Source: Mycoplasmopsis columbinasalis
GTDB taxonomy: Bacteria > Bacillota_I > Bacilli_A > Mycoplasmatales > Metamycoplasmataceae
Reading direction: 5' to 3'
DNA: 64,000 nt
Assembly (NCBI RefSeq): GCF_900660705.1
Contig: NZ_LR215043.1
Location: 620,001-684,000, forward strand
Part shown: in pieces, positions 8,479 to 18,451 of the stretch
Layout of the letters: each line of letters begins with the position of its first letter
Numbering within the stretch: the stretch's first letter is position 1
Translations under genes and position numbers: made by a program
Notes under the pieces: model-generated
Databases searched by the model: none
The model's input: only the letters and a program-made list of their open reading frames with translations
Told to the model about the DNA's origin: nothing

Positions 8479-10415
8479 TTATGCGTAAAGATGTTTGTAT
8501 TGTTTGATAATCACTTCTTTTTCGTAATTATAACGTTCAAGTGAACCAAATTTTTTCTTGAAGTAAGCACTTGCAATCGGTGAAGGAATGAAACTTACAA
8601 CAAAGAAGAAGATTAGGGTTGCAACTGTTAAACAACGTGAAATTAAGTTAAAGTTGAATAATTCTTGTGCTTTTAGTGTTGCTGTTTGTACTGTTAAGTT
8701 TGGATCAGCATTCATCAAGTTTTCTATTACAAGATGTTTATCTCATAAAGCCATTAAAATCAAGTCAACAAATGGAGTTGTTACGGCTACTAATAACGAA
8801 ATTGAAACTACAACAAGTGAGAATCAAGCATAAATTTTAAAGCCTTTAATTTTAAATTCACCTTTTTCGTAACTTGTTTCTTTATGTTTACGAATTGCAC
8901 CAAAAAGCACACAAACTACAAAGGCAAAAATAAATAATGATGTTCAGTTTGAAATCAAGTCGTTAAAAGCATAAAGTCTGCTCATATTTTGACCAATTTC
9001 GTTACTGTAAACTGAGAAAGCAGGAGATGGCATATAACCTAAAGCTCCAATTGCAGTAAGTAAGATAAACATTGGAAAGACAGTTACAAATGAGTAAACT
9101 ACACCAACTCTTGGAGAATTGAAATTAAGTTTGCCAATAAATTTTTTTCAAAGCGGAATTTCACCGTGTAAAATCAAGTTTTCAATTAAACGCGGCGTTC
9201 ACATCGCGAAGTTATTAATAATTCCCAGCACCCCAATTGCAATTAAAATGTTAATCACACCAAACAGGATGGCCGCAACATTTTCCGGCATAATTTTGGC
9301 CATATATGCTTTCATCGCTGAGAAATCACCACCATTAAGTGACATAAAGACAGCGATAGTAATGTAAATTACAGTTGTGATACCAAGACCAAAAAATAGT
9401 GCTAATGGAGTTTTTTCAGGACGTTTCATTTCTGAACTTACACCAGCTGCAAGGTAGAAGCCATCGTATGTAAAGAAAATTGCCATTACCGAGATAAAAC
9501 CACCAAAACCAGCACCAAGTCCGTATACTTGTTTGAGTGTACCTCCGGCATAAACAGATTTAGAAGCAAGTTTATCAATTGTGAATGAAACTTGATCTAA
9601 ACCACTATTATTTGTTGCAATTAAACCAATTCCTAAGAAAATTACAAATAAAAGTGGAATGAATTTAATAACAGTTGCAATTTTGTTTTGTCAATCACCA
9701 ACTTTTGAGAAAAGTGTAGGCACTGACATAAAGTAAATATTAATTACAATTGCAACGGCAATTCAAATCAATCAGTCATAGTTTGAACCAATAATTCAGG
9801 CAGGTTGTCCTAAAATTGCCCCAATACCATCTTGTAAAGGTAAAATGACATAAAAAGGCAAGAAGAAGTGTGTAATTGGTAAATAAACAAATGTAATAAA
9901 GTTTTTTGACACCTTAAAAGCCAACTCGCCATTAAAGTGTCTAATTCATCCAATGATAGATAAGTTATCTTTTTTGCCTACACTAGCAATATCGATTAAA
10001 GCAATTCCCGTTGCAATAACCGCAAGTGAAGCGATGATTCACGAAACAATAGCAAGTATAAAACTGTTTTGCGAGTTGTTAAGTACACTAGCCGATTTGA
10101 AGAAGATACCCGCGCCAACCGAAGTACCAATAACAATCAAAATTGCTGAAAAGAATGAAAGTTTTTTTGTTTTTTAACTTTTATGGTTCTTTGTTCTTTA
10201 GTTACCTTAACTTTCTCTTTTTTAACCTTGGCTACTGTAACTTCAGCTTTTTTAGCAACTTTTTCTTTTTTCGTCTTAACTTTTTCTACTTTTGGTTCTT
10301 TAGCAGGTTTAGTTAGTTTAGGCATTTTTGGTAATTTAGGTGGTTTTACTGGCTTTACTTTTTTTGCCTTAGCTTTTACTTCAGTGCTTTGCGTTTCTTG
10401 AGCTTCAGTATTCAT
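8479..10415 (-). CDS. APC-family amino-acid permease with a frameshift at an A7 tract
   Basis: ATG 10415 (AGAAAGGAGAAGC upstream) opens an 84-residue tail rich in Lys, Pro, Val and Ala. At the run C-A7-C (10161-10169) the frame changes by -1. Downstream the -1 frame reads KLSFFSAILIVIGTSVGAGI, the first helix of an APC transporter, and stays open to 8479 with about 12 helices. Without a shift the product ends about 50 codons later in an unrelated frame. With a -1 shift it is 645 residues. The zero-frame codons across the run form A-AAA-AAC, a classic slippery heptamer. The state could be programmed frameshifting, phase-variable OFF, transcriptional slippage or a sequencing error. The family imports amino acids by proton or antiport coupling; the substrate is unknown. 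No alternative start with a ribosome site lies in the permease frame. Confidence 0.8.
10161..10167 (-). promoter_or_regulatory. Slippery heptamer A-AAA-AAC in the permease gene
   Basis: The zero-frame codons are CAA AAA AAC. Slipping back one base makes the next codon CTT, which is exactly the permease frame. I see no obvious downstream stem-loop. One extra A in the tract would also restore the frame. Confidence 0.5.
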
Positions 10416-10636
10416 ATGCTTCTCCTTTCTATTAGATAAATTTCTTTAAAATATGTATAAATAATATAAATAATATCAATATATATAAATATTTAAATTA
10501 AATGTCTCGAAAATTTCAAAAAACAAGACCTCAGTTTTTGTTGTTTAATGTTTAAGTTAAATCTTTTTCAACTTAAAATAATTTTAAAATCGAAATTTTT
10601 AAACAATCTTTTCTAAATTTATTTTTGCTAATACAT

Positions 10637-10647
10637 CTATTTAATAG
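10637..10647. repeat. Intergenic palindrome element, copy 2
   Basis: CTATTTAATAG is an exact CTATnnnATAG inside a longer 19-bp palindrome. Confidence 0.5.
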
Positions 10648-10963
10648 ATGTTTTTGAAAAATTTATAAATTTTGTTACTTAAAAGAAACTATTTTTTCAA
10701 TTACACTTTATGTTGAAAAGTAAGACTAGCAAAATTTAGTACTTTTAGAAAAAAATGGTGAATTTTAGTCTTTTTGCAAAAACTTTTAAAATTTTCATAT
10801 AGTTATTTTATTATTTACTAATAACTAAGAAAAAATTGCTGCAAACTTAATTTCAGAAACAGCAGTTTAAGTTAATAAGTTCTTTTAATAAGATAAAGTT
10901 GATTAATATTAAATTTTTCTTTGTTAAAAAATAAAAATTTAATCTCATTATTTCCCTAAAAGA

Positions 10964-10974
10964 CTATAATATAG
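10964..10974 (+). promoter_or_regulatory. Palindrome element copy 3, overlapping the HU -10 box
   Basis: CTATAATATAG contains TATAAT and lies 38 bp before the HU start, so here the palindrome could simply be the promoter -10 region. Confidence 0.6.
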
Positions 10975-11011
10975 ATATATTGGACAAATCAGTAAAATTG
11001 GAAAGGCTTTT

Positions 11012-11287
11012 ATGACTAAGAAAGAATTTATTACTGAGGTTGCAAAAAAACTCGGCAAACCAGTAAGAACTGTGGATCAGTTTTTTGAAGCATTTTTATT
11101 CGTTTTGAAAGAACAGCTTATTGCTGAAGAAAAAGTGCTTCTTTCACATTTAGGTATTTTTGAAACAAAGTATAAAAGCGGTTTAAGAAAACTTAATCCT
11201 TTTACAAATGAAGTAATTGATGTGCCACAAAAACGTGTTGTTAAATTCACTCCTTCAAAATACCTAAAAGATATTGTTAATTTCTAA
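11012..11287 (+). CDS. HU-family DNA-binding protein
   Basis: The 91-residue protein has the usual HU length. Its helical N-terminus is TKKEFITEVAKKL, and the DNA-binding arm region includes GIFETKYK, NPFTNEVIDVPQKRVVKFTPSKYLKD. The arm carries N-P-F where canonical HU has N-P-x-T, so it is somewhat divergent. HU dimers bend and compact DNA and assist replication and recombination. The start follows TGGAAAGGC. The gene has its own promoter and overlaps the 3' end of the convergent recU by 11 bp, with no terminator between them. Confidence 0.9.
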   Translation: MTKKEFITEVAKKLGKPVRTVDQFFEAFLFVLKEQLIAEEKVLLSHLGIFETKYKSGLRKLNPFTNEVIDVPQKRVVKFTPSKYLKDIVNF

Positions 11288-11774
11288 AATATTTATTTTC
11301 AATAATTGGCAAAAAATCTATGATTCCAGGAAAAAGCAGGTCAAGTTTAAAACCTGTTTTTTTAATTTCATTATAATGAATTGCTTTTCCCTCAAATTTC
11401 AAAAAGTCAGCAAAATCAAGAAAATAAAATTCATTCGCGCATCCAAAAAATAACAAATAAAAAACTACACCATTAACATTGTGAATTTTTTGTAAATAAT
11501 TGATTTGGTGCTTTTTAAAATTAGCTTTTTCGATTACGTTACTTTCCGTAGTTTTAGCTTCAAATGCCACAAATTTACCTCGAAAACAACCAATGTAATC
11601 AACAGTACTTTTGCGATAAATGTGAGCGCTTTGTAAATTGCTTTCATTGTCAACGCCTTTAAATTTTATCGGCACAATTTGCTTTTCAATAAAAGCTAAA
11701 TTATTGTTTTCATAATAATGCAGTGTTCTATTAATAATACTTTCCAACAGCATTCCACGATTTTTACTAAACAT
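11277..11774 (-). CDS. recU: Holliday junction resolvase RecU
   Basis: The 165-residue protein has the RecU nuclease core: an N-terminal NRGMLLESIINRT helix, then STVDYIGCFRGKFVAFEAKTT carrying the catalytic D...ExK of the PD-(D/E)xK fold, followed by KHQINYL. RecU cuts four-way junctions during recombination and chromosome segregation in Firmicutes and mollicutes, working with RuvAB. No TGA codons are needed. The upstream region (minus) is AT-rich, with no clear ribosome site before ATG 11774. The gene converges on HU with overlapping 3' ends. Confidence 0.9.
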   Translation of the reverse strand: MFSKNRGMLLESIINRTLHYYENNNLAFIEKQIVPIKFKGVDNESNLQSAHIYRKSTVDYIGCFRGKFVAFEAKTTESNVIEKANFKKHQINYLQKIHNVNGVVFYLLFFGCANEFYFLDFADFLKFEGKAIHYNEIKKTGFKLDLLFPGIIDFLPIIENKYFRN

Positions 11775-11874
11775 AAATTTTATTATCTTCTTTTCGGGAC
11801 AAAAAAACTCAGTAAAGAAGTTTCATTTTTGTTTCACTTGCAAGTTTTTTTCAAAAACAATTTAGCGAATACTA

Positions 11875-11885
11875 CTATGTTATAG
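11875..11885. repeat. Intergenic palindrome element, copy 4
   Basis: CTATGTTATAG is an exact match, preceded by TTTAGCGAATACTA. The copy before pepF has an almost identical flank. Confidence 0.6.
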
Positions 11886-11964
11886 AAATATTTAAATAAT
11901 AAAATTTCATAATTATCAGTTAAGGAGTTAATTTGCTAAATTTCATTACTTTCGTTTTTTCTTT

Positions 11965-11976
11965 TTAATATATAAT
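11965..11976 (+). promoter_or_regulatory. Promoter box of the P80-P60-hinT operon
   Basis: TTAATATATAAT lies about 50 bp before the first start codon. The same 12-mer precedes secY, xfp and the gene at 47319. Confidence 0.65.
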
Positions 11977-12028
11977 TCTAAATATTTATTTGTATTAGTA
12001 TTCATAAACTATTTAATGAAAGGAAAAA

Positions 12029-14359
12029 ATGGGCAAAAGAAAAGAATCTTTCTTTGAACGTTTAACCAAAAAAAATGCACAACAAGATAGTGTGCAAGTT
12101 AAACCAAGAAAAAGAAAAGCAAAAAGATTTATTTGACTTGGTGCTGGCCTTACAACAGTAGTTGCAACTGGAATTACAGTTCCTATTGTTGTAACCACTA
12201 CCAAAACAACTTATGTTGATCCCTTGTCAGAAAATACTGTCTACTATAAATTTTCAGACCCAAGTGGTGCATACAATAACTTCACAATTGGTTCGATTGA
12301 AAAGTCATTAAAAAATACTGAAACTCAACAAAACGAAGCGCAACTAAACGAAGTTTATCGTTACGCGATTTACTATCTTTATGAACAAGAAGCAAAGGCA
12401 TCTGTTGAGTACCAACGTTTATACAACGCTTCACGTGCAAGCACAGAAGAAGAAGTTAACAACCTTAGACTTAAAAGTTTGGACGAATTAAGAACTCAGT
12501 ACAGAAATGAAATCGAAGATTTAAAAGAAAACACGATCAAGAAATTTGGTATTAGTAACTGAGAAACTGAATTTAACAAAATTTTGGTTGAAAATTACGG
12601 TAATGCAAAAACTATTGAAGAAGCAGTTGAAAATAAAGTTTATCAAGCAATTCAAAACGATGCTTTGCGTAGATTTAGACTTAATACCAATAGTGTCAAG
12701 ACCTTAGTAGACCGTGTTGCAATAAATGATATTTACAAAACTGACGAAAATGGTGAAATTGATTCGTCAAGAATTTTAGTTCGCCGTGGCGAAAAGGTCT
12801 TTCCATGACTTAAAGAAATTACGCAAGAACAACTAGATGCAGCAACTGGCGAAATCGATGGCAACTACTTCAAGTATAACGATGACTATATGGGTTTTAT
12901 GACCGATAGTTTTGTTGAATCAGAAAGAAATGCGAATAAATTCTTAGAATATTACTTAAACAATGATGATCCTTTCATTTTTACACAATTTACTCTGCCA
13001 GGAGTAGCTAAAGTTAAAAACACTGACACTTGAAAAGTTGACAGAAGTGCTTTTAAATTCTTAATTTACGCATGACCAGTTGAAAGATATCTTGATGACG
13101 AAACAACCAGAGAACTTGCTAACACACTTAACTTTAGTTTTGACATGGTACAAAAATACTTTAAACCATTGAAAACTTATCTTGATCAATTACAAAACAC
13201 AGTTACTAACTCAGAAACTTTACCAACAAATCTTGCTATCTATAATGATGTTTTACAATACATTGCAACTGACTCAACCGAAATTAAAAACAACTTTGGT
13301 TCTCCAGGTCTTAATTCACTCACTAGTTTATTAACCGCCAGCGAAACTACACAAAACGGTTTCTTGGCGCCAAAATTAAAAGCAGCACTTTATCCAAACT
13401 CACCTATGCAACCTGATTCTGCGGAAAGAGAAGTTGATTACTTTGGCAAACTTAGAGAAATTGCGCTAAATGTGTACAAAAAAGCTTGAGAGAAAAAATA
13501 CGCTGACGATTTAAGCAACCACCCAGTGCCAAGTGCGCTTCCTAAATTCGAAGACTCAACTTCTGATGCAGATAAGAAAAAAATCGTAACTGAATACAAC
13601 GAATTACTTAAAAATGCGTTAGAAGCAAATAATTCAACCAATAAACTTGCACTTACTGATGAAGAATTTGACGAATTAGTGACGCAACCACTTGCTGCTT
13701 TATTCCAAAAACAAGATGCTACCGAAGAAAGTAAAAAAGAACAAATTTCAACTTTCTACAAACTCAAAGATCTTGACGGTGCACAAATAATGTTAACTTC
13801 GACCGGTACAACGCTCATTTACCCAACTCAACTTGAAGGCGAAACAAACGCATTAGTTAAAGACTTGTTCAAAATGATTCTTAGTGACTTTATTGTTGAG
13901 AAAAAATATAGCACGCTCAGTAACTCAATTAAATACAACGTCTTAAAACAAATTAACCAAACTTTAAGTCAAAGAAATTATGTGCTTAACACTGTGTTAC
14001 AGAATGCAGACTTCCACCAATTCCTTAAATCAAAAGTTAATAGTTATGCGCTTGATGACAATGGTAACACCTTAGCGAATACTAATTACACACAAGCAGT
14101 AATTGACGATGTTAATAACTTGAATAAGAAAATGATGCAGGCTTCAATTAATGCAAAAGCACTTGCAATTACTAAAAATGTTGATGCTTGAATGACACAA
14201 CGTGCCAAAGATGGTGCTGACGACCGCTTTGAACAAAGCAACGGCTTAACATACATTACCACTCACACTGAAACTAACCCAGATGGTTCAAGAAAAACAG
14301 CTGGTCAAATCATTAATGATGTGTTAAAAGAGCTCTTAGTAACTTTTAAAGAAAGATAG
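12029..14359 (+). CDS. P80-like membrane protein of the hinT locus
   Basis: The 776-residue protein starts with a basic cytosolic segment (about residues 1-33), one membrane helix at about 34-56 (FIWLGAGLTTVVATGITVPI) and a large external domain rich in Asn, Thr, Lys and Glu. There is no lipobox. Several TGA codons read as Trp. In M. hominis an operon of P80 (membrane protein), P60 (lipoprotein) and HinT is known, with P60 and P80 forming a surface complex and HinT contacting P80. The gene order, sizes and topology here match that locus, although I cannot align the sequences. AAAGGAAAAA precedes ATG. The gap to the next gene is 18 bp. The biochemical function is unknown; a role in a surface-anchored complex is inferred. 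Confidence 0.75.
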
Positions 14360-14377
14360 AAACGGAGTACTACAACA

Positions 14378-15739
14378 ATGAAAAAACTTTGAAAATTTTC
14401 TGCTCTTGCTGCCACAGCAGCTCTACCAGTGGTTGCAGTTTCATGTGGTAACACCGTTGACACCATCGCAAAGTTACAACAAGACGAATTGTTAAAAAAA
14501 GCCGAAGTAGCAACTTTAATTGAACAAAATTGACTTAAAGGTCTCATTCAAGAACTCTACAAACCAACTAATACAACTATGACGCAAGCAGAACTCAACG
14601 AAGCGTTTGAAGTTGAACCTGAAAAATACAGTGAAACTTTATTTAATGATGCTTACAAGGCGTTTCGTTTCTATGCTGAAAAACAACTTGCAACTAACAC
14701 TTACTTTTTCCAAGAACTTAATAACACTTTAATTTCAAAGGGTAATGTCAACCCAACCGATGCAAGCACCTTAGCTGACAAAACACAAAGTTTACTCACA
14801 CCATCAGAAAACGTGTTTAGAATTTACTGAAAAACACCGGAATCAAATGTGCGTTTCGAAATATTGAAAATGTTAGCTGTGTACAAATATTTCAGTGTGT
14901 CTGACCTTGAAACCTTAAATAAAATGTCAAAAGACACAGAAAAAATTACTTGAGTAGTGACAGCGAGCCCAAAATATAGTTTGACTAATTACTTTTTAAA
15001 TAAATACGCCTTAACCAAGCGTATGGTGCAAATTTGAGAAAAAACCACCACCGACCCAGGCACACCTGATGATTTCTTTATTCAAAAAACTGGTAACATT
15101 TCTGGACCGGTGACTTTCAACGAATACTTTAAAGATACCGATGCTTACCAAAAACAACTTACACCACAAAGTGTTAACTTGTTAGTTAGCGATTCAAGTG
15201 CACCTGACACCAAACTTGTTGGTTATGTTGGTTTCCGCACAAATGTAAGTGACTATGGTTTAAACTGAGACTACGAACAACTCAAAAATGTTACTGCCGA
15301 CTCGCAAAATAAAGCCTTCTTAACTCGTGGTTACTACGATCCTAACCGTTCAACTTTAATTCAAATTTCAAACGATCCTGACAAAGGTTATACTTCATAC
15401 AACCCTTACGTTAAAGATAAAACCACAAACACTACAACGGTAAAAATTGCTTACCTTAACCAAATTGTGCCACTAGCAGGTGTGGAACAAGCGCCAAAAA
15501 CTTCAGAAGAAAATGCTGAATTAGGTGATGTAACAGTACTTTCTTTTGCCAACACCATTTTTAAAGACCAAATTGATAAATTGTCATACATTTACTACCA
15601 AAATGATGATGCACTTTTCAAAACAGCGCAAGAAGCATTTGTGCGCTTAGGTTACAAGATTCACATTAAAGAAAATGTAATTGGCACTTTACCTGAAGAA
15701 GTAAAAACAGCTCCATATGTTGAAATCGATAAGGAGTAA
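14378..15739 (+). CDS. P60-like surface lipoprotein
   Basis: The 453-residue lipoprotein has a signal peptide ending in lipobox AVSC, with Cys23 as the predicted lipidated residue. The mature part is hydrophilic with helix-rich stretches and a C-terminal region VAYLNQIV..., but no enzymatic motif I recognise. It sits between the P80-like gene and hinT, 18 bp and 2 bp from them, so the three are one operon. By analogy with M. hominis it should pair with the P80-like protein on the cell surface. The start ATG 14378 follows CGGAG. About ten Trp codons are TGA. Confidence 0.75.
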
Positions 15740-15741
15740 TT

Positions 15742-16080
15742 ATGAGTGATTTATTCTTAAAAATTATTAATCGTGAATTGCCAGCTGACATTCTTTATGA
15801 AGATGACAAATGTATAGCAATTTACGATAAATACCCATTTCGTCCTGGTCACTTCCTTGTGATTCCGAAAAAATGAAGTAAAAATATTACCGAAATGGAT
15901 GATGACACCGCTGGTCACGTCTTCAACGTAGCTCGTAAATTGGGCAAACGCGAAGTGCTTGACAAGGGAATTCCTGGGTTTAAAGTTATTATTAACACTG
16001 GCGAAATGGCTGACCAAACCGTTTTCCACACTCACATTCATGTAATTCCGTTAAAAGAAAAAGCAGTCCCAATGAAATAA
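15742..16080 (+). CDS. hinT: HIT-family nucleotide hydrolase HinT
   Basis: The 112-residue protein has the length of the Hint branch and carries the histidine triad HTHIHV at residues 96-101, where the central His98 is the nucleophile that takes the AMP group. Hint proteins hydrolyse adenosine phosphoramidates and lysyl-AMP. The gene follows the P60-like gene after 2 bp, with AAGGAG overlapping that gene's end, which implies translational coupling. In M. hominis HinT binds the cytosolic part of P80. A terminator follows. Confidence 0.95.
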
Positions 16081-16087
16081 CAAACTT

Positions 16088-16121
16088 AAAAAAAGTAAGT
16101 TCAAAGCAACTTACTTTTTTT
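16088..16121 (+). terminator. Terminator of the P80-P60-hinT operon
   Basis: A long stem AAAAAAAGTAAGTT/AACTTACTTTTTTT with a 6-nt loop lies 8 bp past hinT. Confidence 0.92.
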
Positions 16122-16144
16122 AACGCTGCATTTTACCAATCTGC

Positions 16145-16155
16145 TTATGTTATAG
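16145..16155. repeat. Intergenic palindrome element, copy 5
   Basis: TTATGTTATAG has one mismatch and is preceded by TTTTACCAATCTGC. It lies between hinT and metK. Confidence 0.5.
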
Positions 16156-16244
16156 TCCTAGCGACAAAATTTACTTTAAATTTTGTTTTAAATAACTATC
16201 TTTGCTTTTGATTCGTTCAAACTATCGCTTTTTAACAAATATGG

Positions 16245-16255
16245 CTATAACATAG
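16245..16255. repeat. Intergenic palindrome element, copy 6
   Basis: CTATAACATAG is exact and is preceded by TTTTTAACAAATATGG, one of the best flank matches. Confidence 0.6.
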
Positions 16256-16314
16256 CTTCAAACATAAATAAAATCAAATTTTTACAAAATTATTTTTTTA
16301 AAGCACAGTTTTTG

Positions 16315-16325
16315 TTATCATATAG
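16315..16325 (+). promoter_or_regulatory. Probable promoter of the metK leader
   Basis: TTATCATATAG contains the -10 like TATCAT. It places the transcription start just before the leader's closing helix at 16338. Confidence 0.45.
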
Positions 16326-16337
16326 CAACAAAATACT

Positions 16338-16476
16338 AGACATAAAGAGTTGTGGAGCTTAGTTAGCTATGAAGCATGCCAACCTGCTAAGTGTAAGGTG
16401 GATAACGAGAGATTGTAAATCTAACATGTGAATGTATTAACAACAGTTTCTTTCAAATCATTAATTCTTTATGTCT
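16338..16476 (+). ncRNA. metK leader, S-box (SAM-I clan) riboswitch candidate
   Basis: A perfect 11-bp helix joins AGACATAAAGA (16338-16348) to TCTTTATGTCT (16466-16476). Inside are GAG, GTGGAG, a small hairpin AGCT-TAGTT-AGCT, the kink-turn-like TATGAAGC, GCCAACC...AAGGTGG as helix P3, and AGATT/AATCT as P4. The P2 loop GTTA can pair with TAAC after P3, matching the S-box pseudoknot. The order equals that of SAM-I riboswitches (GGAG, GAUGA, GCAACC, AAGGUG, pseudoknot, P4, P1). The region before P1-3' is longer than usual and holds other helices such as ACAT/ATGT, so an alternative fold exists. Placement before SAM synthetase fits feedback control by SAM. The AATTCT at 16463-16468 could also pair with the ribosome site, suggesting translational control. 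Confidence 0.62.
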
Positions 16477-16498
16477 CATAATCAATCAAAGGAGAATT

Positions 16499-17671
16499 AT
16501 GAAACATAAAATTTTATTTACTAGTGAATCAGTTGGACGGGGTCATCCTGATAAAATTTGTGACCAAATTTCTGATGCGATTCTGGATGAATTTCTCAAG
16601 CAAGATCCACATGCTCGTGTTGCAATTGAAACTATGGCAACAGGTAAAATGTATGTAATTGGTGGCGAAGTTGCATCCACTGTACAAGTAGATTATCTTA
16701 AAGTTGCTGAAAAAGTTGTCAAACAAGTTGGTCTTAACTGAGACACACAAGCACAACTTGAAAATTCAAAAAACTGCTTACCAATAGCAATTAATGTTGT
16801 CAAAGAACAAAGTCCTGATATTTCGCAAGGAGTATTACAAAAAGATGGCGAAATTGGTGCCGGTGACCAAGGCATTATGTTTGGTTATGCTACTAATGAG
16901 ACAAAAGAATATATGCCTTTGGCTATTACCTTGGCACACAAAATTTTGTGTTTAGCTGAAGAATTACGAGCAAACAACAAATTTAAATGAGCTAGAAGCG
17001 ATATGAAATCGCAAGTAACAGTTGATTACACCGATTCAAAACACCCTAAAATTGACACAGTTTTGGTTTCAATTCAACACACAGAAGATTTTGTTGAACA
17101 AGAATTTAAGGATTTTATTAAAACTGAAATTATTGCTAAGGTACTTCAAGAATATGGTTTTGGGTTACCAGAACGAATTTTAATTAACCCAACTGGTCGT
17201 TTTGTAATTGGTGGTTCTGAAGGAGACTGTGGTTTAACAGGACGTAAAATTATTGTTGATACTTACGGTGGTGCAGCAAGACATGGCGGTGGTGCTTTTA
17301 GCGGCAAAGATGCGACAAAAGTGGACCGTTCCGCTGCTTATGCTGCTAGATGAATTGCTAAAAATATCGTGGCAACTGGCATTGTTCCAAAACTTGAATT
17401 GCAAATTTCATATGCTATCGGCGTAGCAAAACCAACATCCATCGCAATTAACACTTTTGGGTTAGTTTCATCAGAAGTAGACGAAAAGATTTTGAGCGCA
17501 ATCGATCAATTTTTCGACTTACGTCCAGCTGCTATTATTCGCGAGTTAGACTTGCGCAAACCAATTTATGGTAAAACAGCTTACTTTGGTCACTTCGGTA
17601 GAGATGATTTAGATTTACCTTGGGAAAGATTGAATAAAGTGAGTGAATTAAAAGCATTTTTCGGTTTATAA
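16499..17671 (+). CDS. metK: S-adenosylmethionine synthetase
   Basis: The 390-residue protein has the family signatures: [19 protein letters not shown] at the N-terminus (ATP and Mg2+ binding), [12 protein letters not shown] at about residue 121, and [22 protein letters not shown] at about 257-278. It makes SAM from methionine and ATP in the cytosol, feeding rRNA, tRNA and DNA methylation. ATG 16499 follows AAAGGAGAATT. The gene is monocistronic, with a structured leader upstream and a terminator downstream. Length and motifs are normal. TGA codons read as Trp. Confidence 0.98.
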
Positions 17672-17678
17672 TCAGCAG

Positions 17679-17705
17679 AAATAATTGCCTTTTGGGTAAT
17701 TATTT
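17679..17705 (+). terminator. Terminator after metK
   Basis: The stem AAATAATT/AATTATTT is extended by CC/GG around TTTT and followed by seven T. Confidence 0.8.
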
Positions 17706-17879
17706 TTTTGTATATTTAACTTATTTATAGTCTTAATTGGCAAATTTTAACTAAGAAAAAAGTGCTTTTATTTTAAAATTAATATTATTTTAATTAGAAT
17801 CAACAAAATTAAAGGGTCGAATTTTAGTTAACAAATCAAATAGCAAACATTTAATTGTAAAAGATGTGAGGAGAAATTT

Positions 17880-18446
17880 ATGGACGTAATTAATGTAAAT
17901 ACATTTAAGCCAGGCATTACTTTTGAAGACGGTGGTGAAATTTTTGTAGTACTTGAAGCACAGCACTCAAAACAAGGTCGTGGTCAAGCAAATGTGAAGG
18001 CAAAAGTTAAAAACTTAAGAACTGGCAGTACAACTATTAAAAGCTACACCGGTGGCGATAAAGTTGCCAAAGCACACATTGACAAAAGACCAATGAACTA
18101 CTTATATAATGATGGTGAAAACATTGTTTTAATGGACAATGAAACTTATGAACAAATTGAAATTCCAGTAAGTCATGTGGAGTGAGAACTTAACTTTCTT
18201 AAAGAAGGCGCGCAAGTTAAAATTCGTAAGTATCAAGAAGAAGTGCTTGACATTGAACTCGAAGTTAATGTTGAACTTAAAGTTACTGAAGCCCCAGATG
18301 CTGTCAAAGGTAACACTACCACCAACCCACAAAAGAAAGTTGTTGTCGAAACAGGTTTCGAACTTGAAGCACCGATGTTTATTAAAGAAGGTGATGTTAT
18401 TGTTGTTTCAAGTGAAACCGGTAAATACGTTGGTAAAGGAAAATAA
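17880..18446 (+). CDS. efp: Elongation factor P
   Basis: The 188-residue protein contains the three EF-P barrels with VKNLRTGST, RPMNYLYNDGENIVLMDNETYEQIEI and a C-terminal KEGDVIVVSSETGKYVGK. EF-P rescues ribosomes stalled at polyproline. The tip of the first-domain loop reads HSKQGRGQA, placing Arg34 where bacteria that use beta-lysylation have Lys. A GAGGAGAAATTT site precedes ATG 17880. The next gene starts 5 bp after the stop, implying an operon. One TGA reads as Trp at residue 102. Confidence 0.95.
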
Positions 18447-18451
18447 TTGTT

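Larger units (their letters stand above)
10416..11011. other. 596-bp AT-rich spacer between divergent permease and HU genes
   Basis: There is no convincing gene. The left part is a run of TATAAATAATAT-type sequence that should contain the permease promoter on the minus strand. A palindrome ACATCTATT/AATAGATGT at 10633-10651 is followed by T and could end a plus-strand transcript. The HU promoter with TATAAT at 10965-10970 lies at the right end. Confidence 0.5.

Noticed and set aside
10183-10401. Plus-strand frame opposite the Lys/Pro-rich permease tail
   Set aside because: It reads as the hydrophobic mirror of a Lys-rich coding strand and has no ribosome site.
16081-16499. T-box leader before metK, suggested by AAGGTGGATAACG
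   Set aside because: It lacks the stem I specifier architecture and the full T-box AGGGTGGNACCGCG, and metK is not a usual T-box target. The S-box motif order fits better.
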